From a virus, in the IMG/VR virus record IMGVR_UViG_3300034108_001154, positions 79,446-143,445 of that record: a stretch of 64,000 nucleotides of DNA, one strand, 5' to 3'. Both the position numbers and the translations under genes were made by a program. The notes under the pieces are model-generated. The model made no database searches, was not told where the DNA came from, and worked only from the letters and a program-made list of their open reading frames with translations. Below are positions 17,501 through 26,417 of the stretch, piece after piece. The stretch's first letter is position 1. Each line of letters begins with the position of its first letter.

Positions 17501-18189
17501 AATTACCAATAGTAGTGTACACTCACACCGATATGAAGGATGTATGGCCAATGTTTTTTGGACAATTCAAAAAATATATCAATGGTTATAAAGTGTATGT
17601 GGCTGTTAATCAAATAGATACGCAAATACCATCGGATTATATCCAATTGGTATATGATGATTCAAAATCATATACAGAGCGCTGGAGACAAATACTTCCA
17701 CAAATTGAGGAAGATGTTATTATGTTTTTGCATGAGGATATGATATTATTCGATACACCTAATTTTGAATTATTAGAAAAGTATTATGGTTATGTTAAAA
17801 GTGGAGTAGTTGAGAGTATTAAAATGATATTAGCAGGTGATTCATTTCTTCCATCAACCATAGATAGTACATTAGTTACCAATCAATACGCAAAGTTTTC
17901 AATCCAACCAACACTAGTTAAAAAGGAAATATTTCAAAATTTAGTTAATACTATTGGTTCGTTAAATATTTGGCAATTTGAAGAAGCTATTATTTCATAT
18001 GGTCGGGATTTTATGATACGAGTTGGTAGTGAGAAAAAAAGAGGTATGTATCACTATGATAGTATTGTTTTCCCTTATATAGCAACTGCTATTAATAAAG
18101 GAAAATGGAATATGAGTGAATACCAAAAAGAATTGGATAAAATGTTTAATGAATATGGTGTAATGCCATTTGAAAGAGGAATAGTATGA
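17491..18189 (+). CDS. Putative GT-A-like glycosyltransferase
   Basis: 232 residues. LPIVVYTHTDMKDVWPMFF is followed by DVIMFLHEDMILFD, an acidic segment at the position of a DxD motif, and by LNIWQFEEAIISYGRD. It overlaps both neighbours (10 and 4 bases). Not a textbook family; the call leans on fold-like pattern and context. Confidence 0.5.
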   Translation: MGIELPIVVYTHTDMKDVWPMFFGQFKKYINGYKVYVAVNQIDTQIPSDYIQLVYDDSKSYTERWRQILPQIEEDVIMFLHEDMILFDTPNFELLEKYYGYVKSGVVESIKMILAGDSFLPSTIDSTLVTNQYAKFSIQPTLVKKEIFQNLVNTIGSLNIWQFEEAIISYGRDFMIRVGSEKKRGMYHYDSIVFPYIATAINKGKWNMSEYQKELDKMFNEYGVMPFERGIV

Positions 18190-19553
18190 TAAAATTAATA
18201 GTATTTGATTTAGATGGAGTTTTAGTAGAAGCTAAGAATATCCACTTTGATGCACTAAATAATGCATTAGGACCTGAATATGAAATAAGTTGGGCTGAAC
18301 ACCTTTCAACTTATGATGGTTTGAAAACAAACCAAAAGTTGAATATGTTGAGTGAACAAAAGGGATTACCAACTGAATTACATAAACAAGTATGGGATAA
18401 AAAACAAAAGTACACATTACAGATGTTAAAAGAGTTGAAACCAAATCAAACTCTACAATCGGTAATGAATGCACTTTCTGAAGATGGATACAAATTAGCA
18501 GTTTGTTCTAATTCAATCAGAAAGACAGTTTTGACTGTACTTTCAAAATTGGGAATAATGGAGTTTATGGATTTAATTATCTCAAATGAAGATGTTAAGA
18601 ATTCTAAACCACACCCTGAGATGTATTGGAAAGCAATTTCAATGATGAGTTGTTTACCAGAAGAAACTCTAATTGTAGAGGATTCACCTTATGGGTTACT
18701 TGCGGCATCTCGTTCCAAATCTCATATTTTGAGAGTTAGAAATCCACAAGAAGTAACCTATACGAACATATTTAAAAAATTAACTGAAATACAAATGGGT
18801 AAAATAGAAACAACACCTAAATGGGTAGATAAAAAGTTGAATGTATTAATTCCAATGGCTGGTGCTGGAAGTAGATTCCAAACTGCTGGTTATACATTCC
18901 CAAAACCACTAATTGATGTAGAGGGTAAACCAATGATTCAAGTTGTGGTAGAAAATTTGAACATAGATGCAAATTACATATATGTAGTTCAGAAAGCACA
19001 TAGAGAGCAATATAACTTAGATACCTTACTAAATTTAATTACACCTGGTTGTAAAGTAGTAGAAGTAGATACATTAACCGAAGGAGCTGCTTGTACGGCA
19101 TTATTGGCTAAAGAATTTATTGATTCAGAGGCACCACTTTTCTTTGCAAATTCAGACCAATTTGTAGAATGGGATTCAAACGAATTCTTTTACAAAATGA
19201 ATGAGAACGATTGTGATGGTGGAATACCAACATTTAAAGCAACTCACCCAAAATGGAGTTTTGCTAAGTTAGATGATGATGGATTTGTAACCGAAGTACA
19301 AGAGAAAAACCCAATATCTGATTTGGCAACAATTGGTTTTTATTATTGGAAACATGGTTCGGATTTTGTGAAATACGCTGAAGAGATGATTGAGCAAGAT
19401 ATTAGAGTGAATGGAGAATTCTATGTTTGTCCTGTTTATAACAACGCAATTAAAGCTGGATTAAAGGTTAGAACATTCGATGTACCTAAAATGTGGGGAT
19501 TGGGAACCCCTGAGGATTTAAAATATTATTTAGAAAATTATAAAAATGATTAA
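18186..19553 (+). CDS. HAD hydrolase fused to sugar nucleotidyltransferase
   Basis: 455 residues with two enzymes in one chain. Residues 1-205 are a HAD phosphatase/phosphomutase of the beta-PGM type: FDLDGVLVEA (nucleophile Asp), CSNSIRKTV, and EDSPYGLLAA. Residues from about 217 are a nucleotidyltransferase: LIPMAGAGSRF, FPKPLIDVEGKPMI and FANSDQFVEWD, the RmlA/GlmU-type NTP and sugar-phosphate sites. The fusion could process a sugar phosphate and then activate it as an NDP-sugar for the neighbouring transferases. Confidence 0.88.
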   Translation: MIKLIVFDLDGVLVEAKNIHFDALNNALGPEYEISWAEHLSTYDGLKTNQKLNMLSEQKGLPTELHKQVWDKKQKYTLQMLKELKPNQTLQSVMNALSEDGYKLAVCSNSIRKTVLTVLSKLGIMEFMDLIISNEDVKNSKPHPEMYWKAISMMSCLPEETLIVEDSPYGLLAASRSKSHILRVRNPQEVTYTNIFKKLTEIQMGKIETTPKWVDKKLNVLIPMAGAGSRFQTAGYTFPKPLIDVEGKPMIQVVVENLNIDANYIYVVQKAHREQYNLDTLLNLITPGCKVVEVDTLTEGAACTALLAKEFIDSEAPLFFANSDQFVEWDSNEFFYKMNENDCDGGIPTFKATHPKWSFAKLDDDGFVTEVQEKNPISDLATIGFYYWKHGSDFVKYAEEMIEQDIRVNGEFYVCPVYNNAIKAGLKVRTFDVPKMWGLGTPEDLKYYLENYKND

Positions 19554-20373
19554 AACAGCTACTATAATAACAACTCATAATCCTAAATTTCATCATGCAT
19601 TTAATTTATTGGAATCCTATATAAAATATGTAGAGAAACCACATGACTTATATTTTATTTTTACAAATGAAAATGAAATGTTTGATTTTAATTGGAAATC
19701 CGAATACAAATATATGGATAATTATAAACCATTAATATTGGATGAATCATTGAGAGATAAAAAAAGTATTGTTAATGTTAAAAAAATGTTTGCATTACAA
19801 TCTATAATTAACGATTATGATTATGTTGGTGTATATGATTGTGAATCTGAATTTGTTAAAAATTGTAACTTAGATACCATATATGAAAATATTGCATCAT
19901 ATGATTATGTAAAGGCTAACGAATCTGAAATTGGAGGTAATATAATAAAGTTAGCAGCAGGATATATGGGATTGGATACTAATGAAATATTAATAAATCA
20001 AACTAAAAATTATTCTCTATATTGGTGGTTTAGTGAAATACCTGTTTATAAAAAAGAATTGTTTATAGATTTCTATGATTGGTATAAATCATCTGAAAAT
20101 TTAAATACATTACAATCAGAATATTATGCATTTGATTATTTGGTTTATATAATATGGTTAGTTTGTTTTAAAAATTTTAAAATCAAACATATTGAATTAC
20201 CATTTAAATCCGAAATTTCAGCAGTTGAGGATTTTAGATTAACACAAGAACAAAAGGATATTGTTAGTAATGAATTTCAATCGTATTGGTCTGTAAATGG
20301 TGTAAACCATAAAAAGTATGATAATATAAAATTAATAGTACATTCGGATAATGCTGGATATATAGATAAATAA
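19546..20373 (+). CDS. Hypothetical protein, possibly GT-A-like
   Basis: 275 residues. TATIITTHNPKFHHAFNLLESYI and later DYDYVGVYDCESEF suggest a GT-A fold with an acidic site, and YWWFSEIPVYKKELFIDFYDW resembles acceptor-side regions of such enzymes. Richer in A/T and Asn/Tyr/Lys codons than its neighbours. The assignment to glycan synthesis is mostly by context. Confidence 0.45.
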   Translation: MIKTATIITTHNPKFHHAFNLLESYIKYVEKPHDLYFIFTNENEMFDFNWKSEYKYMDNYKPLILDESLRDKKSIVNVKKMFALQSIINDYDYVGVYDCESEFVKNCNLDTIYENIASYDYVKANESEIGGNIIKLAAGYMGLDTNEILINQTKNYSLYWWFSEIPVYKKELFIDFYDWYKSSENLNTLQSEYYAFDYLVYIIWLVCFKNFKIKHIELPFKSEISAVEDFRLTQEQKDIVSNEFQSYWSVNGVNHKKYDNIKLIVHSDNAGYIDK

Positions 20374-20383
20374 AAAAATAATA

Positions 20384-21622
20384 ATGACAAATTATCAAAG
20401 AGTTACCTTTATTATACCTTGTAGGAATAATTTAAGATTTTTACAACAAGCCGTTTCATCAATTGAAGAACATTATGGTGATGGGCATGATATTGTGATA
20501 ATGGATGATGCATCAACTGATGATAGTTGGGAATGGATTGAAAAATATGGTTCGGATAAGAATCATATTTTAACTTATAGAAATGGTGGAAAAGATAGAG
20601 TTGGGCATACTGTTTTATACGATATAGGTATTCAATTAGCTAGAACACCAATCGTAACAATATTACATTCAGATATGATTGTAACACCAAACTATGTTGG
20701 GAATATGTTGAAACACCTTAAACCAATGAGTGTAGTTTCAGCCACTAGAATCGAACCACCATTGCATCCACCTGGTCCTGAAAAATATGTTAAGAATTTT
20801 GGAATGGATGTGGATGAGTTTACTGATGCCAAATCCAATTTCTTAAAATTTGTATATGAAGCTGAGTATCTAAATGAGGGTAAAGTTACTAATGGTATCT
20901 TTGCACCTTGGATGTTATATAAAGAAGATTTTGTATCTATTGGTGGGCATGATAAATTATTTGCACCTATGGAGTTGGAAGATTCTGATATATTTAATAG
21001 GTTCCATTTGAATGGGTACCAATTAATTCAGAGTAGAGATGCATTTGTATATCATATGACTTGTAGAGGTAGTAGATTTAAAGATGGTATCGAAATAGAA
21101 AAAGAGATACCACTACCAGATGGTACAATATGGTTCAAACCAAAAGACTCTGAAGAATATTTACAACTAAGAGCAACCAAATTTAGAGAGTGGTGGAGAA
21201 AGTGGCATACTGATGTTTTACATGATGATAATATGATGCCAATAGTTCCTAAAAGATATTCAACATCATTTATAATTGAAAATTGTAGACCACAACTACT
21301 TTCAATATTAGAACCCTGGTGTGATGATATCTATGTAGATTGTGAATTTAACTCATATATTATGAATGAAGATTCTAAATCGGAATATATAATATCCGAT
21401 AAAGTTCATTCAATTGGTAATGATGTTAAAAATAATGTACACATTAAATTTGATGCTAGTAAATTAACTAATCAACATTTTACTGAATTTATTAAAAAAT
21501 TACCATTTATTATTGAACAAACTGGGCAATTGGGTACATTCAATTGGGATATATTTGAAATAAGTATTTTATCTTTAAATACAATTGACATGATTAAACC
21601 TCACTTTAAAAACGTATTTTAA
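20384..21622 (+). CDS. Family 2 glycosyltransferase with C-terminal extension
   Basis: 412 residues. Residues 1-270 are GT2: VTFIIPCRNNLRFLQQAVSS, IVIMDDASTDDSWEWI, and TILHSDMIVTP at the DxD position, then MELEDSDIFNRFH as the ED motif. The last 130 residues (IIENCRPQLLSILEPWCDDI onward) are unrecognised. It shares one base with the next gene (TAATG). Confidence 0.88.
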   Translation: MTNYQRVTFIIPCRNNLRFLQQAVSSIEEHYGDGHDIVIMDDASTDDSWEWIEKYGSDKNHILTYRNGGKDRVGHTVLYDIGIQLARTPIVTILHSDMIVTPNYVGNMLKHLKPMSVVSATRIEPPLHPPGPEKYVKNFGMDVDEFTDAKSNFLKFVYEAEYLNEGKVTNGIFAPWMLYKEDFVSIGGHDKLFAPMELEDSDIFNRFHLNGYQLIQSRDAFVYHMTCRGSRFKDGIEIEKEIPLPDGTIWFKPKDSEEYLQLRATKFREWWRKWHTDVLHDDNMMPIVPKRYSTSFIIENCRPQLLSILEPWCDDIYVDCEFNSYIMNEDSKSEYIISDKVHSIGNDVKNNVHIKFDASKLTNQHFTEFIKKLPFIIEQTGQLGTFNWDIFEISILSLNTIDMIKPHFKNVF

Positions 21623-22506
21623 TGAAAAAAAAGACATTAGTATGTATCCATATAATGCCATCTGAAATAGAAATGTTTCAAAGGTTTATGGAACAATATA
21701 GAAAAGCATTATCGTATTGTAGAGAATATGATGTTACTATAAAAGCAACTTTGAATTTAAACCCAAAACTTACGGATTGGGAAAATAGTGAGTTAAAGCA
21801 AGATTACTTTATGAATATCTTCAATGCTCAGTTTCAATATAAAGAATTGAAAAATATAAATCAAATTATATTAGATGAATCTATGTGGGGTACAACTCAA
21901 CAAAAGAGAGAATCTATTAAAATTGATTACTTTGACCAATTTATATTTTGTGATACGGATATTGTGATGCATGAACATCAGTTAATATACCAATTACAAG
22001 CAGCAGAAAGATTGGAGGGTATGTATATACTTTCACCATCAATTCCAAAGTGGTGGGATATGAGTTGGGATGGTTTAGTAAGTGATTCAATGAAAAATGC
22101 CGAAGCATTTAGTGAAGAAACTATGTTAGGTGCATTTACACAAACTCCAACTAATATGCAACTTAAGAAGTTACCATATATTAAATTTGGATGTGGTATG
22201 CATACTCTATATTCTAAATCATTTTGGCAGTTTGTTGGAATACCTGAATCATTTGGTGGTTATGGACCCGAAGATACTTATGGTATGACAGCTGGTAGAA
22301 TAGCATTAGAAGCTGGTTATGTAGTGAATCAATACGTTTTAGATGGATTATACATTACAGAAGATTATATAAATAGAGTTCCATCATTTGATGGTAAAAT
22401 TAAAACTATTGACAAAAAATCTGAATTTTACAAAAACGCAGAAGCAATTGGTAGAGATGAATTGGTGGCATTTGTAGAAAGATTAAAACAAAAAAGTATC
22501 ACTTAA
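21622..22506 (+). CDS. Putative GT-A glycosyltransferase, last gene of the glycan run
   Basis: 294 residues. DQFIFCDTDIVMHEHQ supplies a DxD, and IPESFGGYGPEDTYGMTAG matches the acceptor/base region (G-x-G-x-ED) of polypeptide- and chondroitin-type GT-A enzymes. No gene of the run follows; the next gene has its own late-type motif. Confidence 0.7.
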   Translation: MKKKTLVCIHIMPSEIEMFQRFMEQYRKALSYCREYDVTIKATLNLNPKLTDWENSELKQDYFMNIFNAQFQYKELKNINQIILDESMWGTTQQKRESIKIDYFDQFIFCDTDIVMHEHQLIYQLQAAERLEGMYILSPSIPKWWDMSWDGLVSDSMKNAEAFSEETMLGAFTQTPTNMQLKKLPYIKFGCGMHTLYSKSFWQFVGIPESFGGYGPEDTYGMTAGRIALEAGYVVNQYVLDGLYITEDYINRVPSFDGKIKTIDKKSEFYKNAEAIGRDELVAFVERLKQKSIT

Positions 22507-22516
22507 TCATTAATTT

Positions 22517-22526
22517 GATATTTATA
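22517..22526 (+). promoter_or_regulatory. Candidate late promoter (TATTTATA motif)
   Basis: GATATTTATA, 52 nt upstream of the holin-like gene at 22578. One of about nine near-identical motifs placed before virion-type genes. Confidence 0.5.
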
Positions 22527-22577
22527 CCAAATACGTTTCAGAATTGGTTACATTAAATCTAATTAAGAAACAAAATT

Positions 22578-22811
22578 ATGGGATTTATCAAAGACATGTT
22601 TAAAGACAGTAACGAAATTAACGAAAAAAATGTAGTAGGATTTGCATCATTCGCAGTAATGGTAATATTCGCATTAGCTGATATCGTAACTGGATTTTTA
22701 GGAAAAGACTTAATGGTTCAAGAATTCATTTATAATTCATTCGTAATAATTACGTTGGGTTCATTTGGAATCGATGGATTACAAAAGTTTGCTGGAAAGA
22801 GAGAAGAGTAA
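22578..22811 (+). CDS. Small membrane protein, holin-like
   Basis: 77 residues. Two hydrophobic segments, VVGFASFAVMVIFALADIVTG and FIYNSFVIITLGSFGID, are separated by a short polar turn (GKDLMVQ), with charged ends, the pattern of a class II holin. It has its own late-type motif and an intrinsic terminator directly behind it, so it is a monocistronic unit. It could also be a virion or membrane anchor protein. Confidence 0.6.
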   Translation: MGFIKDMFKDSNEINEKNVVGFASFAVMVIFALADIVTGFLGKDLMVQEFIYNSFVIITLGSFGIDGLQKFAGKREE

Positions 22812-22818
22812 TAACATA

Positions 22819-22845
22819 AAGCCTCCCAATTGGGGGGCTTTTATT
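22819..22845 (+). terminator. Intrinsic terminator
   Basis: GCCTCCC (22821-22827) pairs with GGGGGGC (22832-22838) with one T-G wobble and an AATT loop, flanked by AAA and TTTTA. It separates the holin-like gene from the next unit. Confidence 0.88.
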
Positions 22846-22862
22846 GTTAAATAAAAATATCT

Positions 22863-22873
22863 TTATATTTATT
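22863..22873 (+). promoter_or_regulatory. Candidate late promoter (TATATTTAT motif)
   Basis: TTATATTTATT, 27 nt upstream of the virion-type gene at 22900 and just downstream of a terminator. Confidence 0.5.
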
Positions 22874-22899
22874 GTAAATGATATAAAAAGGATTAAAGT

Positions 22900-23460
22900 A
22901 TGAAATCAGTTGAAAAATACATTGTAGAGAATTATGGGAAAAGAACCGCATCAAAATTAATGAGTGAGGGTATTCCTAAATTATTTCTAAAAATTGAAGC
23001 AGTTAAGAAACAAATAGAAAAATTAACTGCAGAAAGAAAACAAAAATTTGGTGGAGCATATGCTGCTAAAGTTAATAGTGAAACGGATGTAAATAAAAGA
23101 AATACATTGGTTAAACCAATTTTAGACATCACCAAAAAAATAAATGCACTACACAAAAATCTTATCGATTTGTATGATATGGAGGAAAGATACATAAAGG
23201 ATTTAGGTAAAGATGATGAATTGGTAGTTTCCGAAGATACGGATTTAGGTCATCAGGATGATGAACCGGGTATGTTAAGAGCTGATTTAAGTATTATCGA
23301 AAGATATGCTGAAGAATTAGGTGAGATGTTGGCTCAGTTTGATAGTACTGGTGAAGAAGTTGATTTTCCACATTGGTGGCAAGCTAAGATAGTTAATGCT
23401 AAAGAAGATATGATTGCGGCTAAACACTACTTAAGGTCAGAATTAGAAAAAAATAATTAA
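22900..23460 (+). CDS. Probable virion/head protein with conserved DE-rich and PHWWQAKI domain
   Basis: 186 residues. The N-terminal half is helical with a possible prohead-protease site (KLMSE followed by G) and a Lys-rich coil. The C-terminal half (LGHQDDEPGMLRADL, then FPHWWQAKIVNAKEDM and AKHYLRSELEK) resembles a small domain I recall from marine T4-like phage structural or internal proteins. Its biochemical role is unknown. Confidence 0.6.
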   Translation: MKSVEKYIVENYGKRTASKLMSEGIPKLFLKIEAVKKQIEKLTAERKQKFGGAYAAKVNSETDVNKRNTLVKPILDITKKINALHKNLIDLYDMEERYIKDLGKDDELVVSEDTDLGHQDDEPGMLRADLSIIERYAEELGEMLAQFDSTGEEVDFPHWWQAKIVNAKEDMIAAKHYLRSELEKNN

Positions 23461-23472
23461 AAATAACTAACA

Positions 23473-23790
23473 ATGCAATCAGAATCAATTTACGCAGTAA
23501 TAATAACACTAATAACAGTATTAGGTTCAGCTGGAGCTTGGAGGTTTTATGAGAAAAAAGCCGAAAGACAGGAAAAGGAAGATGAATTTATTAAACATGA
23601 TTGCTCTAAGAGAATTGATAGATTGGAACAATTGTTAGAAAGAAGTAGTCAAGAAAAAGATGAACTTAGGGATAAGATACTAAATCTTACTAGAGATTTG
23701 GCAGAATTAACTATTAAAGTTCAATATCTTGAAATGGAAAATAAAAAATTGTTAGAATTAAATACTCAATTTCTGAAACAAAGCTCCTAA
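23473..23790 (+). CDS. Membrane-anchored coiled-coil protein, i-spanin-like
   Basis: 105 residues. A single N-terminal membrane segment (YAVIITLITVLGSAGAW) is followed by an almost unbroken charged coiled coil to the C-terminus. This is the layout of an inner-membrane spanin subunit; its position 3' of a holin-like gene fits lysis. No o-spanin lipoprotein was found nested in or after it, so the role is tentative. Confidence 0.5.
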   Translation: MQSESIYAVIITLITVLGSAGAWRFYEKKAERQEKEDEFIKHDCSKRIDRLEQLLERSSQEKDELRDKILNLTRDLAELTIKVQYLEMENKKLLELNTQFLKQSS

Positions 23791-23800
23791 TTTATTAGGA
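23785..23800 (+). terminator. Short hairpin upstream of promoter
   Basis: TCCTAAT and ATTAGGA form a perfect 7-bp stem with a 2-nt loop overlapping the stop codon of the spanin-like gene. There is no T tract, so it may be a weak terminator or an mRNA 3' end stabiliser. Confidence 0.4.
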
Positions 23801-23826
23801 TATATCAGAAAAAAATTGTATATTTG
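23795..23826 (+). promoter_or_regulatory. Bacteroidota-type promoter
   Basis: TATATTTG at 23819-23826 with TTAG at 23795-23798 in the -33 position, spacer 20 nt. It decides the start of the next gene: ATGs at 23816 and 23828 lie in or next to the promoter, leaving 23852. Confidence 0.7.
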
Positions 23827-23851
23827 TATGTTAACAATCAAACAAGAAAAT

Positions 23852-24382
23852 ATGATAGCAAGGAGTTTATTAGTGGAATCTAAGAAGTTAAGAATATTTG
23901 ATTTTGATGATACATTAGTAAAAACAACATCATTTATATACATAACGCATTCTAATGGAAAAAAATCAAAATTAACTCCAGGTCAATACGCTGTTTATAA
24001 TGAAAAACCTGGTGATGAATTTGATTTTTCTGATTTTCAAAAAGTTCAGAATCCTCAAGAAATAAAAAAGATTACGAATGTACTTCGTAGAGTAATGGGT
24101 AGTAGTGGTGGAGATGGTGTTTACATCCTAACTGCAAGAGCAGCATATCAACCTATTAAACAATATCTAAAGGATATTGGTATTAATTCTAATAAAATAT
24201 TTGTAGTTGCATTAGCATCTAACAACCCGAAAGATAAAGCAGATTGGATAGAAGATAAAATCGATAACGAAGGTTATGATGATGTTTACTTTGCGGATGA
24301 TTCTGAAAAGAATGTAGAGGCAACCAAAGCAATGTTAAGAGGTAAGGATGTTAGATGGAGAGTACAACATATAAAACATTAA
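23852..24382 (+). CDS. HAD-family phosphatase with possible capsid-targeting N-terminus
   Basis: 176 residues from the ATG at 23852. HAD motif I is IFDFDDTLVKT, motif II YILTARAAYQP, and motif IV FADDSEKN, as in polynucleotide-kinase-type or nucleotidase phosphatases. Before the domain comes MIARSLLVE, which ends in L-V-E like a T4 prohead-protease (LxE) site. If packaged, the enzyme would enter the host with the DNA. The substrate is unknown. Unlike other tagged genes it follows an early-type promoter. Confidence 0.8.
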   Translation: MIARSLLVESKKLRIFDFDDTLVKTTSFIYITHSNGKKSKLTPGQYAVYNEKPGDEFDFSDFQKVQNPQEIKKITNVLRRVMGSSGGDGVYILTARAAYQPIKQYLKDIGINSNKIFVVALASNNPKDKADWIEDKIDNEGYDDVYFADDSEKNVEATKAMLRGKDVRWRVQHIKH

Positions 24383-24386
24383 AAAG

Positions 24387-24397
24387 ATATATTTATA
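24387..24397 (+). promoter_or_regulatory. Candidate late promoter (TATATTTATA motif)
   Basis: ATATATTTATA, 20 nt upstream of the start at 24417, in the gap after the HAD gene. Probably drives the tagged-protein genes 24417-28811. Confidence 0.55.
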
Positions 24398-24416
24398 AGA
24401 ATAACAAAGTACAACT

Positions 24417-24698
24417 ATGAAATTAAACTTTAAACTAAAAGGTAATACATATTCAGCTGAATTTGGTGTACATCCCAACATTAAAGATGGTGGGATTGCT
24501 TGTATTGCAAAAACTTCAAAAGATTTGGATGTTTTACAAAATATAATATCTGATTCAAATGAAGCATTAGTTATTCCAAAGGCATTACAAAGTTATTTGG
24601 AATCAAAATTAAAATTACCAATTGATATTGATTTTGATTATAAAGGTGCTGGATATGGGTTTAAAATAGATATGTACAGCTTATTAAAGAAATTATAG
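24417..24698 (+). CDS. Hypothetical protein
   Basis: 93 residues, unrecognised. Alternating strands (LNFKLKGNTYSAEFGV, then DIDFDYKGAGYGFKIDMYSLL) suggest a small beta-rich domain. First gene of a late-type unit leading into the capsid-targeted proteins. Confidence 0.65.
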   Translation: MKLNFKLKGNTYSAEFGVHPNIKDGGIACIAKTSKDLDVLQNIISDSNEALVIPKALQSYLESKLKLPIDIDFDYKGAGYGFKIDMYSLLKKL

Positions 24699-24704
24699 AA
24701 GATT

Positions 24705-25892
24705 ATGAAAAAATCAATAAAAGAGGGTTCGATGAGTGATGTAGATTTGATGGCTAAAGAGGCATCATCATTTAAAGAATTCGTTAAGGAATTTTACAAA
24801 GAATTCAAAGACTTCCCTAAAAATAGAGATGCGATGAAATGGTTGGAAGATACCTATAAATCAGTTAGTGAAGGTACTGAATCTGATGAATTGGAAAGAG
24901 TGGCAGATGCACTTCCTCAAACTGTTGAAGAAATGATTAATGAAATTTCTTTATCATCAGCTGGTGTTAGAGATTTTTTAAGAGCGTTGTATCGTAATAA
25001 CAAAATACTAAAGAAATTAGGATTTTCTAATTTTAAAGGTGCAGTTGATTATATTAGAAGTAATGGTGGTCGTGATTGGGATGAGTTAAGAGATGAGGCT
25101 ACTGGATTTGGATTGAAATTTGAATCAATAAACGAAGAAAAACCTGGTCTTTGGGCAAACATCCGAGCTAAAAGAGCGAGAGGTGAGAAACCTGCACATG
25201 GTAATTCTGATGCACATAAAGATGCAGTTAAAGCTGGTAAGAAAATAAATAACGAAGACCATAGCGGAGACCCATCCGATAAATACGTTGTAAAACCTTG
25301 TAAAGACCCAATTGAAAAATGGGCTGTATGGGAAGGTGATATTAGAGTAAAGGGATTTGAAACACAACCTGAAGCTCAAGCATTCGCTGATATGAAAAAC
25401 AAAGAGCAAGGGTTAACTGAAGTAGGTGATGTAATTGATACAATCACTATGGATATACCATTGTTTATTAGAACATTGGAATTTGCAAGAGAAGATGCTA
25501 AAACTGATATGGATTTGCATGATTTTGCTGAAAGAGCTATTAAGCTTACAAAGGAAAAGGGTACAATCGATATGAGTTCATATAATGAATTGATTGGTGG
25601 TAGTTCTGTAAATGAAGGAGCCGGATGTGGTTGTGGTTGTGGGTGTGGTGGTTCTAAGTTAACAGAAAACACCGAACCAACTATTATAACCCAATTAAAG
25701 GATATAGTTAAGACTAGTTCAAATAAAGTTTTAGTAGACCCAAAGAGTGGTAAAAAAGTAAGAGTTGATTTGTACTCAGCATCAGCAATAACTAAAGTAT
25801 ATGATGCACTTAAGCAACAATCAAACAAAGATAAATTCGTAAGTACTGGATTAATGGGTATGCAATCAATGGCATTTAAATTATTAAAGTAA
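24705..25892 (+). CDS. Multi-domain putative internal head protein
   Basis: 395 residues, not a known enzyme. Several I/L-x-E sites could be cut by a T4-type prohead protease. Recognisable pieces: a basic stretch GLWANIRAKRARGEKPA followed by AHKDAVKAGKKIN, which I recall from internal or structural proteins of marine phages; a helical domain DIPLFIRTLEFAREDAKTDM; and a cysteine-glycine run CGCGCGCGG near residue 310. The pieces look like separate modules joined by linkers, as in packaged multi-domain proteins. TAATG overlap with the next gene. Confidence 0.6.
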   Translation: MKKSIKEGSMSDVDLMAKEASSFKEFVKEFYKEFKDFPKNRDAMKWLEDTYKSVSEGTESDELERVADALPQTVEEMINEISLSSAGVRDFLRALYRNNKILKKLGFSNFKGAVDYIRSNGGRDWDELRDEATGFGLKFESINEEKPGLWANIRAKRARGEKPAHGNSDAHKDAVKAGKKINNEDHSGDPSDKYVVKPCKDPIEKWAVWEGDIRVKGFETQPEAQAFADMKNKEQGLTEVGDVIDTITMDIPLFIRTLEFAREDAKTDMDLHDFAERAIKLTKEKGTIDMSSYNELIGGSSVNEGAGCGCGCGCGGSKLTENTEPTIITQLKDIVKTSSNKVLVDPKSGKKVRVDLYSASAITKVYDALKQQSNKDKFVSTGLMGMQSMAFKLLK

Positions 25893-26416
25893 TGAGCTCA
25901 TCTAAATTAAAAACCATATTATCGGAAATAGAATGGAAGGGTATGAAAGTTGAGCTTGGAAAAGTTTATACATTTAAAGATATTCCACCATTCAAAACTC
26001 CACAACAAATCAGAGAAGAGGAAGAAGTAGTAACTCAACCTGATAATGATAGAGAAATGGTAGTTGGTGTAGCTGAAATTGTTTCTATGGTAAGTGATAC
26101 CGAAAATAGAAAAGAGATAGCTGCTAAAATGATGAAAAAGTTTGATTATGAAAATGTAAAATATAATCCAACTGAATTTTTAAAACTAAGTGGAGTTACT
26201 GAAAGTATAGATGAGTTAGTTCAAATGTCAATACAAAATGTGGCAACTGATTTAATTCCAAGAGATATAGTTAATGTAGTAACACCAGAATCTAAAGAAA
26301 GATATACATCATTTGTAAGAGATTTGGTGAGTACATTAAATATGTTTTATAAGAAACATGGGGTGGATAGAAGATTTACCGATAGTAATTTCAAATATAC
26401 AAAATTTTCAAAATAA
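25892..26416 (+). CDS. Putative internal head protein with capsid-targeting N-terminus
   Basis: 174 residues. It begins MSSSKLKTILSE, an amphipathic leader ending in a possible L-S-E protease site, followed by a mostly helical domain of unknown function (SMVSDTENRKEIAAKMMKKF, then SIDELVQMSIQNVATDLIPR). Part of the 24.4-28.5 kb set of tagged proteins. Confidence 0.6.
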   Translation: MSSSKLKTILSEIEWKGMKVELGKVYTFKDIPPFKTPQQIREEEEVVTQPDNDREMVVGVAEIVSMVSDTENRKEIAAKMMKKFDYENVKYNPTEFLKLSGVTESIDELVQMSIQNVATDLIPRDIVNVVTPESKERYTSFVRDLVSTLNMFYKKHGVDRRFTDSNFKYTKFSK

Positions 26417-26417
26417 T

